A stretch of DNA of 36,602 nucleotides from CAYMKL01 sp964390805. GTDB taxonomy: Bacteria > Chloroflexota > Anaerolineae > VGOG01. The stretch lies in NCBI GenBank assembly GCA_964390805.1, contig CAYMKL010000070.1, positions 1-36,602 of the forward strand, in the 5' to 3' direction. Position numbers and translations under genes: made by a program. Positions 22,005-30,139 of this stretch are shown piece after piece. Within the stretch, counting starts at the first letter, position 1; each line of letters begins with the position of its first letter. The notes beneath the pieces are model-generated. The model searched no databases. It saw only the letters and a program-made list of their open reading frames with translations, and was not told the origin of the DNA.

Positions 22005-22358
22005 CTACTCCACCAATTCTAAGAGAACCAGGGGCGCTCCATCGCCCTGCCGTCGTCCTAGCTTGAGTATGCGAGTGTAGCCGCCGGGACGCTCTTCGTA
22101 GCGGGGGGCCAACTCATCGAAGAGTTTCGTAACGATGGTAGGATCGTTCAACCTGGCGGCGGCCAATCGTCGGGCGTGCAGGTCGCCGCGCTTGCCCAAA
22201 GTGATCAGCTTCTCTGCCTTACCCCGAATGGACTTAGCTTTGGCCTCCGTTGTCTTTATCCGCTCATGGCGAAACAATTCAGTTATCAGGTTCTTATATA
22301 GAGCTCTGCGATGGCCGCTGGAGCGCCCTAGCCTGCGGCCTGCTTTCCGATGTCTCAT
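22005..22358 (-). CDS. rplQ: 50S ribosomal protein L17
   Basis: 117 residues, bacterial length. The start is the ATG at 22358 (MRHRKAGRRLGRSSGHR), preceded by AAGGAGTGA; a longer frame upstream lacks such a site. RHERIKTTEAKAK and the GGYTRILKLGRRQGDGAP signature are present. L17 sits near the exit tunnel. It follows rpoA by 7 bp, as usual. Confidence 0.97.
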   Translation of the reverse strand: MRHRKAGRRLGRSSGHRRALYKNLITELFRHERIKTTEAKAKSIRGKAEKLITLGKRGDLHARRLAAARLNDPTIVTKLFDELAPRYEERPGGYTRILKLGRRQGDGAPLVLLELVE

Positions 22359-22365
22359 GAAGCAG

Positions 22366-23343
22366 TCACTCCTTAGGTTGTTTTTCCCCAATTAAGAGCA
22401 AGCCTCTCTCCCTCAGCTTGTCCCTTAACTCCTCCAACGACTTGGGGCCGAAATTCCGGATGCTCATCATATCCTCGTCGCCCCTTGCCAGTCTCTCGAG
22501 CACCTCTCCCACATTAGTTATCCCAGTCCGCTTGAGGCAGTTATAGACCCGCACATTGAGATCCAAATCCTCGATCATCATGTCGTAAACACGGGCCGGT
22601 ATGCCTTCTTCCTCAGCCTCTTCTTCTGGGGCCTCTTCCTCAATGCCAGTCACCAACGACAGGTGCTCCACCAAAACGCCAGCGGCTTCACTCAAGGCTT
22701 CTTGAGGCCGAATGGTACCGTCGGTCCATACCTCCATGATAAGCCGGTCGAAGTTGGTCATCTGACCGACGCGGGCGCGCTGTACCTCGTAACCAACTTT
22801 GCGGATGGGGCTGAAGATAGCATCAACGGGGATTTCCCCGATGGGCAACTTGTCCCGTTCCTCAGCAGGCGAGTAACCCCTGCCTTTTTGGACCGTCAGC
22901 TCTATTTCCACTTCGGCCTCATCGGAGTCTACGGTGAACAAGTACAGATCAGGATTAATGATGTCTACATCGCCGGGACATTCCAGATCGCCAGCCGTCA
23001 CCACACCCTCGCCCCTTACCTCTAGACGCAAATAGGCTGGCTCGGTATCGTTGGAGTGCATCTTCAGCCTGATTTGCTTCACGTTGAGGACCAACTGGGT
23101 CATGTCTTCTTTGACATGAGTAATGGTTGAGAACTCGTGGTACACATCGCTAACCCTGATGGATGTGACTGCCGCTCCAGACATAGACGAGAGGAGAACA
23201 CGCCGCAAAGCATTACCAAGGGTTATACCATAGCCGTTTTCCATGGGGCCGATAACGAAACGCGCATAACCTCTTGAGCTCGTCTCACACTCGACCTTGG
23301 GCAAAACCATACTTGTCAAAGGACCGCCTTCCTGATTTACCAT
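22366..23343 (-). CDS. rpoA: DNA-directed RNA polymerase alpha subunit
   Basis: 325 residues. The N-terminal assembly domain (about 12-232) shows GYGITLGNALRRVLLSSM and the PIRKVGYEVQRARVGQ region. An acidic linker (EEEAPEEEAEEEG) leads to the C-terminal domain (about 255-320) with the helix-hairpin-helix NFGPKSLEELRDKL that contacts UP elements and activators. Its place between rpsD and rplQ is the classic alpha-operon order. Confidence 0.97.
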   Translation of the reverse strand: MVNQEGGPLTSMVLPKVECETSSRGYARFVIGPMENGYGITLGNALRRVLLSSMSGAAVTSIRVSDVYHEFSTITHVKEDMTQLVLNVKQIRLKMHSNDTEPAYLRLEVRGEGVVTAGDLECPGDVDIINPDLYLFTVDSDEAEVEIELTVQKGRGYSPAEERDKLPIGEIPVDAIFSPIRKVGYEVQRARVGQMTNFDRLIMEVWTDGTIRPQEALSEAAGVLVEHLSLVTGIEEEAPEEEAEEEGIPARVYDMMIEDLDLNVRVYNCLKRTGITNVGEVLERLARGDEDMMSIRNFGPKSLEELRDKLRERGLLLIGEKQPKE

Positions 23344-23362
23344 TAGCCTAACCCCCTCAGGT

Positions 23363-23390
23363 GGTCGGATGGTCGGGTGGTCGGATGGCC
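23363..23390. repeat. 8-bp tandem repeat (GGTCGGNT)
   Basis: GGTCGGAT, GGTCGGGT, GGTCGGAT, then GGCC. A degenerate inverted counterpart (GACTACCTGACCAAGGACC) follows, so a loose hairpin is possible in the rpsD-rpoA spacer. Confidence 0.85.
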
Positions 23391-23424
23391 TCTTGGCTCT
23401 CAGACTACCTGACCAAGGACCACT

Positions 23425-24063
23425 CTAACGGCTGTAGTACTCGACCACCAACTGCTCATTCAAAGGCAAGTCTATCTCTTCCCGTGAAGGGAGATTCAAA
23501 ATGCGCCCCGACATGCCGAGAGCGTCCAGGCTCATCCAGTCCGGCACAGCCTTGCGCCCTAGATCCTTTGCCCTATCACTGAAATACGCTAACCTCTTGC
23601 TCTGCTCGCGTACCGCTATCACGTCGCCTGGCTCTAACAGCATTGAGGGAATGTCGGCCCTCCGTCCATTACGGTTGAAGTGGCCATGGCACACCAATTG
23701 GCGAGCCTGCGCCCGCGAATCGGCGAGCCCAAGCCGATAGACGACATTATCCAGCCTGCTTTCCAGAATGATCAGCAAGTTGGAGCCAGTTAGACCCTTC
23801 CGTCTTTCGGCTTCTCTAAAATACCGTCGGAACTGTCTCTCCAATACGCCGTAAATGCGCCGCACCTTCTGCTTTTCCCGGAGCTGCACAGCGTATTCTG
23901 ACTTGCGTCTGCGGCGGAACTGGCTCTCGCGACCATGCATGCCAGGAGCATAAGACCGCCTATCAAGAGCACATTTGGCGGTCAAACACCTTTCACCTTT
24001 TAGAAACAGCTTCTCTCCTTCTCGCCGACACTGTTTGCAAACCGGGCCGGTATTTCTGGCCAT
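23425..24063 (-). CDS. rpsD: 30S ribosomal protein S4, zinc-binding form
   Basis: 212 residues from the ATG at 24063, preceded by GAGGAGGT; the longer frame upstream has no function I can see. Cys 9, 12, 26 and 31 (VCKQCRREG, GERCLTAKC) form the zinc site of C+ type S4. An S4 RNA-binding domain follows (RLDNVVYRLGLADSRAQARQ, HFNRNGRRADIPS). It starts 30S assembly on the 16S 5' domain and in many bacteria represses this operon; no leader target is evident here. Confidence 0.96.
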   Translation of the reverse strand: MARNTGPVCKQCRREGEKLFLKGERCLTAKCALDRRSYAPGMHGRESQFRRRRKSEYAVQLREKQKVRRIYGVLERQFRRYFREAERRKGLTGSNLLIILESRLDNVVYRLGLADSRAQARQLVCHGHFNRNGRRADIPSMLLEPGDVIAVREQSKRLAYFSDRAKDLGRKAVPDWMSLDALGMSGRILNLPSREEIDLPLNEQLVVEYYSR

Positions 24064-24079
24064 TATTACCTCCTCGTCA

Positions 24080-24472
24080 CTACATCCTTCGCCTTTTGGG
24101 TGGGCGACAGCCATTGTGGGGAATGGGAGTAACATCGGTGATGGATCTCACCTTGAGACCCGTCGCTTGCAAAGCACGAATGGCCGCCTCTCGGCCAGGC
24201 CCAGGTCCCTTAACGAATACCTCTATCTCTCTCATGCCATTATCCATGGCCTGTTTGGCCGTTTGCTCAGCAGCCATGCGAGCTGCGTAAGGAGTACTCT
24301 TACGCGATCCCTTGAAGCCCACCGTGCCTGCGCTTCCCCAGGTAACGGTATTGCCCTCCCGATCCGTCATAGTAATGATCGTGTTGTTGAACGTGGCGTG
24401 AATGTGGGCTTGCCCCTGAGGGACGTTCTTACGCACACGGCGAGTCGTTCTTCTTCCTCTTCGTTGCGGCAT
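24080..24472 (-). CDS. rpsK: 30S ribosomal protein S11
   Basis: 130 residues. GQAHIHATFNNTIITMTD, the KGSRKSTPYAA motif and the C-terminal TDVTPIPHNGCRPPKRRR are diagnostic. It shapes the platform of the 30S around the E site. It lies 9 bp after rpsM and 16 bp before rpsD. Confidence 0.97.
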   Translation of the reverse strand: MPQRRGRRTTRRVRKNVPQGQAHIHATFNNTIITMTDREGNTVTWGSAGTVGFKGSRKSTPYAARMAAEQTAKQAMDNGMREIEVFVKGPGPGREAAIRALQATGLKVRSITDVTPIPHNGCRPPKRRRM

Positions 24473-24481
24473 CCTTCCTCC

Positions 24482-24871
24482 CTATTTCTTCCTCATCCCA
24501 CGCCTCTTGCCGCGGCCAGGCACAGTCCTGCGTGGGCCACGCTTGGTACGGGCGTTGGTCTTGGTCCGCTGTCCGTGCACAGGCAAGTTGTAACGGTGGC
24601 GGAGTCCACGATAACAGCCGATTTCCTGCAGGCGCTTGATGTTCTGGCTAACCTCTCGCCGCAGATCGCCCTCAACCCTATAATCGGCGTTAATAGCCTC
24701 GCGCAAGCGGCTAATCTCGGCCTCAGCCAGGTCCTTGATCTGCGTATCGTTGTCAATTCCCGTCCGAGTCAGAATCTCCCGGCTGGTCGAGCGCCCGATG
24801 CCGAAGATGTAGGTCAAGCCGATCTCCACCCGTTTGTTGCGGGGTAAGTCAACTCCAGCGATTCGTGCCAT
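24482..24871 (-). CDS. rpsM: 30S ribosomal protein S13
   Basis: 129 residues. MARIAGVDLPRNKRVEIGL begins a standard S13, with YIFGIGRSTS and the C-terminal HGQRTKTNARTKRGPRRT. The basic tail reaches between subunits toward P-site tRNA. It directly follows rpmJ. Confidence 0.97.
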   Translation of the reverse strand: MARIAGVDLPRNKRVEIGLTYIFGIGRSTSREILTRTGIDNDTQIKDLAEAEISRLREAINADYRVEGDLRREVSQNIKRLQEIGCYRGLRHRYNLPVHGQRTKTNARTKRGPRRTVPGRGKRRGMRKK

Positions 24872-24889
24872 CCTCTACCTCCCTCTATG

Positions 24890-25003
24890 TTATCCTTGCC
24901 GCTGCTTGTGTTTGGGGTTCTCACAGATCACGCGAAGCACACCTCTGCGTTTGACGATTTTGCACTTGGAACAGCGACGCTTGACTGATGCACCAACCTT
25001 CAT
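24890..25003 (-). CDS. rpmJ: 50S ribosomal protein L36, zinc-binding form
   Basis: 37 residues. It begins MKVGASVKRRCSKCKIVKRR and ends ICENPKHKQRQG. Cys 11, 14, 27 and His 32 are the C+ type zinc ligands. The ATG at 25003 is 15 bases after the end of a duplicated map tail. It normally follows infA, which is absent here. Confidence 0.96.
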   Translation of the reverse strand: MKVGASVKRRCSKCKIVKRRGVLRVICENPKHKQRQG

Positions 25004-25025
25004 CTCTAAAACCTCCAATCTAGAC

Positions 25026-25055
25026 CTATAAGCGAGTCAATATCTCCTCTGATCG
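25026..25055 (-). pseudogene. Duplicated 3' tail of map
   Basis: Reads in frame EILTRL and TAG, the same as the true end of map (25118-25138). The 21 bases differ at three positions, all synonymous (TTG/TTA, ACT/ACC, TTA/TTG). A palindromic element lies between the two tails. Confidence 0.7.
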
Positions 25056-25056
25056 C

Positions 25057-25111
25057 CGAAGGTCTACCGACCGAAGCGAAGGGGCTCGGTCAAGAGACCT
25101 TCGCCTATCAC
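25057..25111. repeat. Family-B palindromic element between map and rpmJ
   Basis: Arms CGAAGGTCT and AGACCTTCG enclose a GC-rich centre; the right half (GGGCTCGGTCAAGAGACC onward) is shared with 34809-34839. Confidence 0.75.
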
Positions 25112-25117
25112 ATTAGC

Positions 25118-25867
25118 CTACAAGCGGGTTAATATCTCTGCCTCACCCTCGGTAACCGCTATGGTATGTTCAAAGTGAGCCGAGAGCTTCGCATCCTTGG
25201 TAACTACCGTCCAATCATCGGCCAGGACTCGCGTGCGCCAATCCCCCATGTTGACCATGGGCTCCAGCGCGAGAGTCATGCCTGCCTTCAAGAGAAGGCC
25301 CCGTTTGCACTGACCATAGTTAGGTATCTGAGGCTCCTCGTGCATCTGACGGCCGATACCGTGGCCAGTGTACTCCCGCACAACAGAATAACCCCTGCTC
25401 TCGGCATAGTCCTGGATGGCCCACGATACGTCGCCAGCGCGGTTCCCTGCTCGTGACTGCCCAATTCCCGCTGCCAGGGCACCAGCCGTCACTGCTAACA
25501 GCTTTCTGGCCGCCTGGGTGATTTCCCCCACCCCCACCGTCACGGCCGCGTCGCCGTGATAACCCTGGCAGATGGCTCCCACGTCGAAGCTGACGATATC
25601 GCCCTCCTCCAGATACCGCTTTTCGTTGGGAATGCCGTGTACTACTTCTTCGTTGATCGAGACACACACAGAGGCCGGAAAGCCACGATAACCTTTGAAA
25701 GAGGGAATTGCTTTTTGCTTGGTAATGATCTGGTAGGCCAACTCATCAAGCTCAGCGGTGTTGATGCCAGGTCTGAGCTTCTGCTGCAGGGCAGCCAACA
25801 CCTCGGCCACGATGCGGCCGGCCTGGCGCATGCGTGCCAGCTCCGAGGGCGATTTCAGGATGATCAC
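25118..25867 (-). CDS. map: Type I methionine aminopeptidase
   Basis: 249 residues from a GTG that overlaps the secY stop as GTGA. It removes the initiator Met from nascent proteins with a two-metal centre. The ligands are visible in order: both Asp in SFDVGAICQGYHGDAAVTV, His in GHGIGRQMHEEP, Glu in ALEPMVN and Glu in HFEHTIAVT. Length is normal for a minimal type I enzyme. adk, usually between secY and map, is missing. Confidence 0.96.
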   Translation of the reverse strand: MIILKSPSELARMRQAGRIVAEVLAALQQKLRPGINTAELDELAYQIITKQKAIPSFKGYRGFPASVCVSINEEVVHGIPNEKRYLEEGDIVSFDVGAICQGYHGDAAVTVGVGEITQAARKLLAVTAGALAAGIGQSRAGNRAGDVSWAIQDYAESRGYSVVREYTGHGIGRQMHEEPQIPNYGQCKRGLLLKAGMTLALEPMVNMGDWRTRVLADDWTVVTKDAKLSAHFEHTIAVTEGEAEILTRL

Positions 25868-27168
25868 CTAATGAAGCCCTCGTAATGGCGCATCAGGAGC
25901 TGAGCCTCCAATTGCTTCATGGTGTCCAGCACCACGCCAACCACGATGAGCAAGCCAGAACTGGTGACGAGCATCATCCCGGGGTTCTCCACGATCCTGA
26001 GCACACCAACTATCCAGGGCAAGACAGCCACCAGGCCCAAGAACAGAGCACCCACCAGGGTGATGCGACGCATGACTCCGTTTAGATAATCGGCGGTACG
26101 CTTGCCAGGGCGGATGCCCGGAATGAACCCTCCCTGACGCTTCAGGTTCTCAGGGAGATTCTGCTGTTGGAAGACCATGTCAGTGTAGAAATAGGTGAAG
26201 CCAATGACCATCAGGAAGTACATTATGTAGTAGACATTGCCCTGCCCGCTGAACGTCTGGTAGATAACGTTAGCAATACTGGAGACTGTTTGATTTTGCG
26301 ACGAGACGAGGTAAGACGCGACGACCCCAGGGAGCATCAGAAGAGACTGGGCAAAAATAAGCGGGATCATGCCTGCTGCATTGACTCGCAAAGGAACGTG
26401 AGTGCTTTGACCACCGGCGACCCGCAACCGGCCGCCCCGCATGGCCAGCACTCGCTTGCCGTATTGAACCGGAATGCGCCGTTGCCCCTCCTGCACAATG
26501 ACGATAACTGCCACCGTAACAACCATGATGATGAGAAACGCTATCAGACCTCGCACGTCACCTACCAGCAAAGCACCCACCCGTTGTGGAATCTGGGCCA
26601 CGATGCCGCCAAAGATGATAATGGAGAGGCCGTTGCCTATGCCCTGCTCTGTGATCAGTTCACCAAGCCAGATGGCGAACATAGTGCCCGCCGTCAGGGT
26701 GCATATAGTAGCCACTGTGGGCAAGAGCGTTTCCCCAGAAAGGCCGAAATTGGTGATAACGCCTTGGCCCTGCAAAATTGTGGACTGGGCATAGGCCTGC
26801 ATCGCCGACAAAGGGATAGCCATGAAATAAGTGTAGCGATTTAGCTTGTTGCGTCCAGCCTCTCCCTCCTGAGCTAGCCTCTCTAATGCGGGTATGATGG
26901 GCTGCAAGAGCTGCATGACGATGGTCGCCGTGATGTAGGGGTAGACCCCCATAGCCATAACTGAGAAGCTGGACATGGCGCCGCCTGACATCAAATCCAG
27001 CAGACCCAAAAGCTGATTGGCATCAAACACCTGACGCAGAGCCACCGGATCCACATTGGGCACCGGGACGTGGGCAGCCAGGCGGTACACAACTAAGACA
27101 AGAAGGGTGATCAAGAGCCTGCGCCTCAGGTCAGGCAGCTTGAAAGCGTTACGAACAGCTTGTATCAT
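25864..27168 (-). CDS. secY: Protein translocase subunit SecY
   Basis: 434 residues with ten hydrophobic segments, the channel of the Sec translocon. The conserved start (FKLPDLRRRLLITLLVLVVY), the plug region, the cytoplasmic QEGQRRIPVQYGKR loop and the late GFIPGIRPGKRTADYLNGV loop are all present. It lies after rplO in the usual spc-operon place and is translationally coupled to map. Confidence 0.97.
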   Translation of the reverse strand: MIQAVRNAFKLPDLRRRLLITLLVLVVYRLAAHVPVPNVDPVALRQVFDANQLLGLLDLMSGGAMSSFSVMAMGVYPYITATIVMQLLQPIIPALERLAQEGEAGRNKLNRYTYFMAIPLSAMQAYAQSTILQGQGVITNFGLSGETLLPTVATICTLTAGTMFAIWLGELITEQGIGNGLSIIIFGGIVAQIPQRVGALLVGDVRGLIAFLIIMVVTVAVIVIVQEGQRRIPVQYGKRVLAMRGGRLRVAGGQSTHVPLRVNAAGMIPLIFAQSLLMLPGVVASYLVSSQNQTVSSIANVIYQTFSGQGNVYYIMYFLMVIGFTYFYTDMVFQQQNLPENLKRQGGFIPGIRPGKRTADYLNGVMRRITLVGALFLGLVAVLPWIVGVLRIVENPGMMLVTSSGLLIVVGVVLDTMKQLEAQLLMRHYEGFIR

Positions 27169-27217
27169 CTATCCCTCCTATGATCCCAGCGCCGATGCAC
27201 GGCGTTGAGCCTCGTCA

Positions 27218-27667
27218 TCAACGTGATAGCACCTCTGCCGAACCGCCGGCGCCCAGGATCTTCTCTCGGGCGCTGGCCGAGAAACGATGGGCCTTGACGG
27301 TAAGGGGCCGGTCCAACTCGCCACTCCCCAGAATGACCACTGGCTCGCGTGGCGACTTGATGATGCCAGCCTCAGTCAAGGTAGTCGGACTAACTTCGTC
27401 TCCAGCCGCGAAATCGCCCAACCGGTCGAGGTTGACCGGAGTGTAGTACACCTTAAAGATGTTAGTAAAGCCTCGCTTGTGAGGCAAGCGCCGCACCAGC
27501 GGCAACTGGCCACCCTCGAAATACGGGCGCACCCCCCCGCCAGAGCGGGCATTCTGCCCCTTGGTGCCTCGGCCAGCGGTCTTGCCCTGGCCAGCAGCGA
27601 TTCCGCGCCCCACTCGTTTCCTACTCTTTTTGGCTCCCTTAGCGGGACGCAACTCGTGTAACTTCAT
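27218..27667 (-). CDS. rplO: 50S ribosomal protein L15
   Basis: 149 residues from the ATG at 27667 (MKLHELRPAKGAKKSRKRVG). The Gly-rich early region (GRGTKGQNARSGGG) and FEGGQLPLVRRLPHKRGF are family marks. It is a late 50S assembly protein. The spacer upstream holds a 7-bp repeat array. Confidence 0.96.
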   Translation of the reverse strand: MKLHELRPAKGAKKSRKRVGRGIAAGQGKTAGRGTKGQNARSGGGVRPYFEGGQLPLVRRLPHKRGFTNIFKVYYTPVNLDRLGDFAAGDEVSPTTLTEAGIIKSPREPVVILGSGELDRPLTVKAHRFSASAREKILGAGGSAEVLSR

Positions 27668-27681
27668 CCTCGCCCCCATAA

Positions 27682-27720
27682 CAGTGATCAGTATTCAGTG
27701 ATCAATGATCAGAATTCAGT
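27682..27720. repeat. 7-bp tandem repeat (CAGTNNT)
   Basis: CAGTGAT, CAGTATT, CAGTGAT, CAATGAT, CAGAATT, CAGT: exact period 7 across the whole rpmD-rplO spacer. The same family recurs at 35160-35184. Confidence 0.9.
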
Positions 27721-27958
27721 TTCCTGCAACTAGCTCTTCGACCTCGACCAGGTGTCTCACCCTGTCAACCATCCCCCTGGTCACCGGGTCGTCCTTCCAC
27801 TCCACCGTTTCCCCCAGCCGCTTGAAGCCCAGGGACTTGATGGTCGCCTTCTGCCGCTGGGAATAGCCAATGCTGCTTTTGACCCATTTGATACGCAGCA
27901 TGGTCTTTTTCTTTTTCCTTCGGCCCTTGGCCTTCTCCTTGGTCTGCTTGTCAGCCAC
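27716..27958 (-). CDS. rpmD: 50S ribosomal protein L30 with Lys-rich N-terminal extension
   Basis: 80 residues from a GTG that overlaps the rpsE stop. The L30 core begins at residue 20 (MLRIKWVKSSIGYSQRQKAT) and includes the VRHLVEVEE end. The first 19 residues are mostly Lys/Arg, an extension not found in the short standard L30. An internal ATG at 27901 would give a normal-length protein, but the overlap with rpsE supports the long form. The end of the gene (ETELVAGN-type tail VEELVAGN) touches a 7-bp repeat. Confidence 0.92.
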   Translation of the reverse strand: MADKQTKEKAKGRRKKKKTMLRIKWVKSSIGYSQRQKATIKSLGFKRLGETVEWKDDPVTRGMVDRVRHLVEVEELVAGN

Positions 27959-28481
27959 CGGTCCGCTCCCTCGCCCAGAAGGGCATCAACTCCGCTATAG
28001 GCTTACCCCGGAGTCTGGCTTCTTCTTCGATATCCTTTAACTGAGACAGACCCTCCATCGTAGCCCTGATCACGTTGAGGACGTTGGAGCTGCCCAGGGA
28101 CTTGGTCAGGATATCGCGGATACCCGCCGCCTCCACCACTGCCCGCACTCCGCCGCCAGCGATGACCCCTGTGCCCGGCGAGGCTGGCTTCAAAAGAACC
28201 CTCGCCGCTCCAAACTGGGCCAGCACCTCGTGCGGAATAGTTGTGCCAAGCAAGGATACTTTCCTCATGTCCTTCCTGGCCCGCTCCGCTCCCTTGCGGA
28301 TAGCATCGGGCACACCGCGAGCTTTGCCTACCCCAACGCCCACACTGCCCTGATTATCGCCTACCACGACAACGGCGCGGAAAGCGAAGCGCCGGCCACC
28401 TTTGATCACCTTGGCGGTGCGTGTGATGTGCACCACCCGCTCATCCAGCTCATCCTTCTCCTGGAAATCTCTCCTCGCCAT
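27951..28481 (-). CDS. rpsE: 30S ribosomal protein S5
   Basis: 176 residues. The double-stranded-RNA-binding-like N-terminal part shows KVIKGGRRFAFRAVVVVGD and GVGVGKARGVPDAI; the C-terminal domain shows AGGGVRAVVEAAGIRDI. It acts in decoding fidelity and mRNA unwinding at the entry channel. It stands between rplR and rpmD in standard spc order. Confidence 0.97.
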   Translation of the reverse strand: MARRDFQEKDELDERVVHITRTAKVIKGGRRFAFRAVVVVGDNQGSVGVGVGKARGVPDAIRKGAERARKDMRKVSLLGTTIPHEVLAQFGAARVLLKPASPGTGVIAGGGVRAVVEAAGIRDILTKSLGSSNVLNVIRATMEGLSQLKDIEEEARLRGKPIAELMPFWARERTGG

Positions 28482-28498
28482 CCATCCTCCTCATTCTT

Positions 28499-28861
28499 CT
28501 AGAACTCCAGCCCGGCCTCGCGCGAGCCCTCGGCCAGAGCCTTCACCCGCCCATGATACTTGTAACCGCCCCTATCGAAGACCACCAACTTCACACCCCG
28601 CGCCAGGGCTCGCTCGCCCAAAAGTTTGCCTACTGATTTGGCTTGCTCGGTCTTGGTCAGGCCATTCAGCGTCCCCCGCAGTTCAGGATCAAGAGTGGAA
28701 GCCGCCGCCAAGGTATGTCCCTGATCATCGTCAATGACTTGGGCATAAATGTGCTTCAAACTCCTGAATATATTCAAGCGGGGGCGGTCATTGGTACCTA
28801 CCGCTTTCTTCCGCACCCGCCGATGTCGCCGCTGGCGTGCCAATTCGGTTTGCTTACTCAT
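28499..28861 (-). CDS. rplR: 50S ribosomal protein L18
   Basis: 120 residues from the ATG at 28861 (MSKQTELARQRRHRRVRKKA); the open frame upstream overlaps rplF and is a shadow. RPRLNIFRSLKHIYAQVIDD and the C-terminal FDRGGYKYHGRVKALAEG are typical. It binds 5S rRNA. Confidence 0.97.
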   Translation of the reverse strand: MSKQTELARQRRHRRVRKKAVGTNDRPRLNIFRSLKHIYAQVIDDDQGHTLAAASTLDPELRGTLNGLTKTEQAKSVGKLLGERALARGVKLVVFDRGGYKYHGRVKALAEGSREAGLEF

Positions 28862-28886
28862 CGTTTTCTCGCCTCTCCTAAGAGTT

Positions 28887-29438
28887 TTAGCCCCCCACTG
28901 CCTTTCCTGCCTTGCCAGCTTTCTGGCGCACGTACTCATCCACATAGCGGATGCCCTTGCCTTTGTAAGGCTCAGGAGGGCGAACTCGTCTGACCCTGGC
29001 CGCCATCTCGCCGACCAGCTCCTTGTCAATCCCTGCGACGATGATGTTCTTGCCGCGACTTTCGGTGTCAAAGGTTATGCCCGAAGGCGGTGTCATCTCT
29101 ACTTGATGAGAAAAGCCAACATGCAAGACGAGGTTATTGCCTCGTATCTCAGCACGGTAACCGACTCCGCGGACCTCCAGGTCTTTGCGGTATCCCTCAG
29201 TAACCCCGGTCACCATGTTTGCCAACAGGGCTCGCGTCAACCCATGTAGAGCCCGATGCTGCCGGTTGTCTGTGGGGCGAGTCACCACGATCTGGCCATC
29301 TTGGATAGATATCATCATATCTGGACTGAAAGAGCGGCTCAACTCGCCCTTGGGTCCCTTCACCGTTACGTGGCTGCTTTTTATGTCTACCTGCACACCT
29401 TTCGGAATGGGAACGGGCATACGACCTATGCGTGACAC
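28887..29438 (-). CDS. rplF: 50S ribosomal protein L6
   Basis: 183 residues from a GTG with GGAGGT upstream. MSRIGRMPVPIPKGVQVDI and the C-terminal PPEPYKGKGIRYVDE signature are clear. It sits near the GTPase-associated centre. The final Lys/Gly run (KAGKAGKAVGG) is a short lineage-specific tail. Confidence 0.97.
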   Translation of the reverse strand: MSRIGRMPVPIPKGVQVDIKSSHVTVKGPKGELSRSFSPDMMISIQDGQIVVTRPTDNRQHRALHGLTRALLANMVTGVTEGYRKDLEVRGVGYRAEIRGNNLVLHVGFSHQVEMTPPSGITFDTESRGKNIIVAGIDKELVGEMAARVRRVRPPEPYKGKGIRYVDEYVRQKAGKAGKAVGG

Positions 29439-29460
29439 TGAAATACCTCCAAACTAGAAG

Positions 29461-29868
29461 TTACCAAATATGGCACAACACTTCGCCACCGACGCCAAGG
29501 CGGCGGGCTTTCTTGCCAGTCATAATCCCCCTGGACGTGGACAGGACGGCGATGCCCATGCCGCTGAGCACCCAGGGGATGTCCTTCTTACCCGTATAGA
29601 CCCGACGCCCTGGCTTGCTGACCCGCTTCAAGCCCGTGATAACAGACCGCCTATCTTTTCTTTCCCCTGCGTACTTCAACCATATTCTGATCATAGGCTG
29701 GGGGCGGTCCCTAGTAACGTCGTAGTTTTCGATGAAGCCTTCATCCTTCAAGATTCCGGCGATAGCCAACTTCATCTTTGAGCCGGGAACGACCACGTAG
29801 CTGTGACCAGCCATGATGGCATTCCTGATGCGGGTCAACATGTCGGCGATGGGATCGGTCATGGTCAT
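29461..29868 (-). CDS. rpsH: 30S ribosomal protein S8
   Basis: 135 residues. The first of two nearby ATGs is preferred because AGGAG lies at a good distance. TDPIADMLTRIRNA and the C-terminal ISTSRG-type motif (VLSTSRGIMTGKKARRLG) are diagnostic. It binds the 16S central domain and is the spc-operon repressor in E. coli; no leader mimic is seen here. Confidence 0.97.
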   Translation of the reverse strand: MTMTDPIADMLTRIRNAIMAGHSYVVVPGSKMKLAIAGILKDEGFIENYDVTRDRPQPMIRIWLKYAGERKDRRSVITGLKRVSKPGRRVYTGKKDIPWVLSGMGIAVLSTSRGIMTGKKARRLGVGGEVLCHIW

Positions 29869-29935
29869 TAATCGGACTCCTATTCACTAATTCCAAGTAA
29901 CAAGCTGAGCTTGTGCTCCGGCTCTCAACTTGATT

Positions 29936-30118
29936 TCACCAACTAGCTTTGACTACGCCGGGGATCTTGCCTTCCAGAGCAAGCTTGCGGAAACAGATAC
30001 GACAGAGCTTAAAACGCCGGATGTAACCACGGGGACGGCCGCATCGTTGACAACGATTGCGCACCCGTACTTTATACTTTCTACGCGTCTCTCGTATCAT
30101 CATGCACTTTTTAGCCAC
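29936..30118 (-). CDS. rpsN: 30S ribosomal protein S14, type Z (zinc-binding)
   Basis: 60 residues from a GTG with AGGAGGG upstream. Cys 23, 26, 39 and 42 (RCQRCGRPRG, LCRICFRKLA) are the zinc ligands that define the short S14 form common in Gram-positives and Chloroflexota. It sits in the 30S head. Confidence 0.97.
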   Translation of the reverse strand: MAKKCMMIRETRRKYKVRVRNRCQRCGRPRGYIRRFKLCRICFRKLALEGKIPGVVKASW

Positions 30119-30139
30119 TATCCCTCCTGATTGGCAATG

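Noticed and set aside
23975..24847. Plus-strand open frame of 290 codons over rpsD-rpsM
   Set aside because: It is a shadow of highly conserved ribosomal genes on the other strand.
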